This document shows, piece by piece, positions 33,632 through 34,821 of a stretch of DNA of 34,821 bases. This DNA is from Candidatus Levyibacteriota bacterium. Its GTDB lineage: Bacteria > Patescibacteriota > Microgenomatia > Levybacterales > UBA12049. Location: the NCBI GenBank assembly GCA_016204465.1, contig JACQKQ010000003.1:1-34821 (forward strand), in the 5' to 3' direction. A program made the position numbers and the translations under genes. The notes under the pieces were generated by a model. It made no database searches. It saw only the letters and a list, made by a program, of their open reading frames with translations, and had not been told where the DNA came from. Position 1 is the stretch's first letter. The number at the start of each line of letters is the position of its first letter.

Positions 33632-34821
33632 ATGAATATACGAAACATCGCCATTATTGCACACGTTGACCACGGCAAAACAACATTGGTTGACGCGCTG
33701 CTCAAGCAATCAAAAACAAAAATGCACCGCGATACTGCGGATACGCTTATTATGGACAGCAATGAGCTAGAGAAAGAGCGGGGTATTACTATTTTTTCCA
33801 AAAACGCATCGGTTGTTTGGAGGGATACAAAAATAAATATTATTGACACCCCAGGCCATGCAGATTTTGGCGGAGAAGTTGAGCGCGTGTTGAAAATGGC
33901 AGACGGGTGTTTACTGCTTATTGACGCTAAAGAAGGCCCGATGCCGCAAACCCGGTTTGTACTAAAAAAAGCACTTGAGCTCAAGCTTAAGATTATTGTC
34001 GTCGTGAATAAAATTGATAAACACGATGCGAGAGTTCACTACGTGCTTGACAAAACGCTCGATTTGTTTTTGGAACTAGGGGCAAGTGATCATATTGCAG
34101 ATTTTCCCATTGTCTATTCATCTGGAAAAACAGGAAGGGCTGGACGTACTGAAGATTTGTCTCAAATGCAAGATATTACTCCTCTTTTTGATGTCATTTT
34201 GGAGCAGATTCCAGTCCCAAGCGGAAGCATTGATGCTCCACTGCAAATGCTAGTCACAACGCTCTCAAGCGATTCACATAAAGGCAGCATTGCTGTTGGT
34301 CGAATCTACAACGGAAGTATAAAAAACGGGCAGGACGTTGTGCAAATTATAAGAGATGGAGAGCAGGAAAAGTGGCGGATAACATCCCTTATGACGTTTG
34401 AGGGATTAGAGAGAATCGAAACACAAAAAGCCACGTGTGGCGATATTGTAGCGGTTTCAGGTATCCAAGAACCGATAATTGGCGAAACAATTGCGGACGT
34501 AAACACTCCCATCGCCCTGCCAATTTTAACGATTGAAGAACCGACGATCCAAGTCACCATAATGGTCAACAATTCGCCGTTCGCCGGGAAAGAAGGCGCA
34601 TTTAAAACGTCGCGCCAAATTCGGGACAGATTATACAAAGAACTCGAGACCGACATGGCCTTGCGAGTCGAAGATGCGGACAACGGATGGATAGTATCTG
34701 GAAGAGGAGAACTGCATTTAGCAATTGTTATTGAGCGAATGCGTCGGGAAGGATATGAATTCCAGGTAGGCCGGCCGCAAGTGATTGACAAAGTTATTGA
34801 CGGCAAAAAACAGACTCCGTA
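33632..34821 (+). CDS. typA: TypA/BipA ribosome-associated GTPase (truncated by window edge)
   Basis: MNIRNIAIIAHVDHGKTTLVDALLKQSKT...MDSNELEKERGITIFSKNASVVWRDTKINIIDTPGHADFGGEVERVLKMADGCLLLIDAKEGPMPQTRFVLKKALE; no stop before the window end. Confidence 0.96.
   Translation, partial: MNIRNIAIIAHVDHGKTTLVDALLKQSKTKMHRDTADTLIMDSNELEKERGITIFSKNASVVWRDTKINIIDTPGHADFGGEVERVLKMADGCLLLIDAKEGPMPQTRFVLKKALELKLKIIVVVNKIDKHDARVHYVLDKTLDLFLELGASDHIADFPIVYSSGKTGRAGRTEDLSQMQDITPLFDVILEQIPVPSGSIDAPLQMLVTTLSSDSHKGSIAVGRIYNGSIKNGQDVVQIIRDGEQEKWRITSLMTFEGLERIETQKATCGDIVAVSGIQEPIIGETIADVNTPIALPILTIEEPTIQVTIMVNNSPFAGKEGAFKTSRQIRDRLYKELETDMALRVEDADNGWIVSGRGELHLAIVIERMRREGYEFQVGRPQVIDKVIDGKKQTP

Noticed and set aside
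1-34821. Most short ORFs opposite the annotated genes (e.g. 1949..2218, 7069..7437, 18994..19374, 34306..34806)
   Set aside because: Antisense to strongly conserved genes, no domain motifs, composition typical of reversed coding sequence.

Overview
The window is almost wall-to-wall amino-acid biosynthesis. On the minus strand, from right to left, there is a 12-gene branched-chain operon (ilvE-ilvB-ilvN::aminotransferase fusion-ilvC-leuA-ilvD-avtA-ridA-leuC-leuD-leuB-ilvA), a thrS-infC-rpmI-rplT translation operon, and an aromatic/shikimate operon (DAHP synthase-aroB-aroQ-aroA-aroK-aroE-aroC-tyrA::pheA fusion). The tyrA::pheA gene runs off the left edge and is missing from the ORF track. Between these are thrC, a shikimate-kinase-like P-loop kinase, a bifunctional aspartokinase-homoserine dehydrogenase, asd, an HD-domain protein and tRNA-Val(GAC). 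A cohesin-like secreted protein and typA/bipA lie at the right end. The main discovery is three previously unlisted transcription attenuators, each with a tiny leader peptide: MNKAQNWFYFFFASLIGR* (aromatic operon), MKISAIICTTTTISS* (thrS operon) and MQNYLLSLFGIVLVEAC* (ilv/leu operon). Each is followed by mutually exclusive antiterminator and terminator hairpins with a U-tract, and preceded by a promoter placed so that the leader mRNA is nearly leaderless. Other points of interest are a candidate non-orthologous homoserine kinase filling the ThrB gap, an IlvN-aminotransferase fusion, a TyrA-PheA fusion without a chorismate mutase domain, widespread leaderless promoters, a 24-bp perfect palindrome, and intergenic inverted repeats built from short repeated words. 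Everything was read by eye; no database search or folding program was run. The lineage is not provable from the sequence; a low-GC, possibly Patescibacteria/CPR-like bacterium is only a guess.
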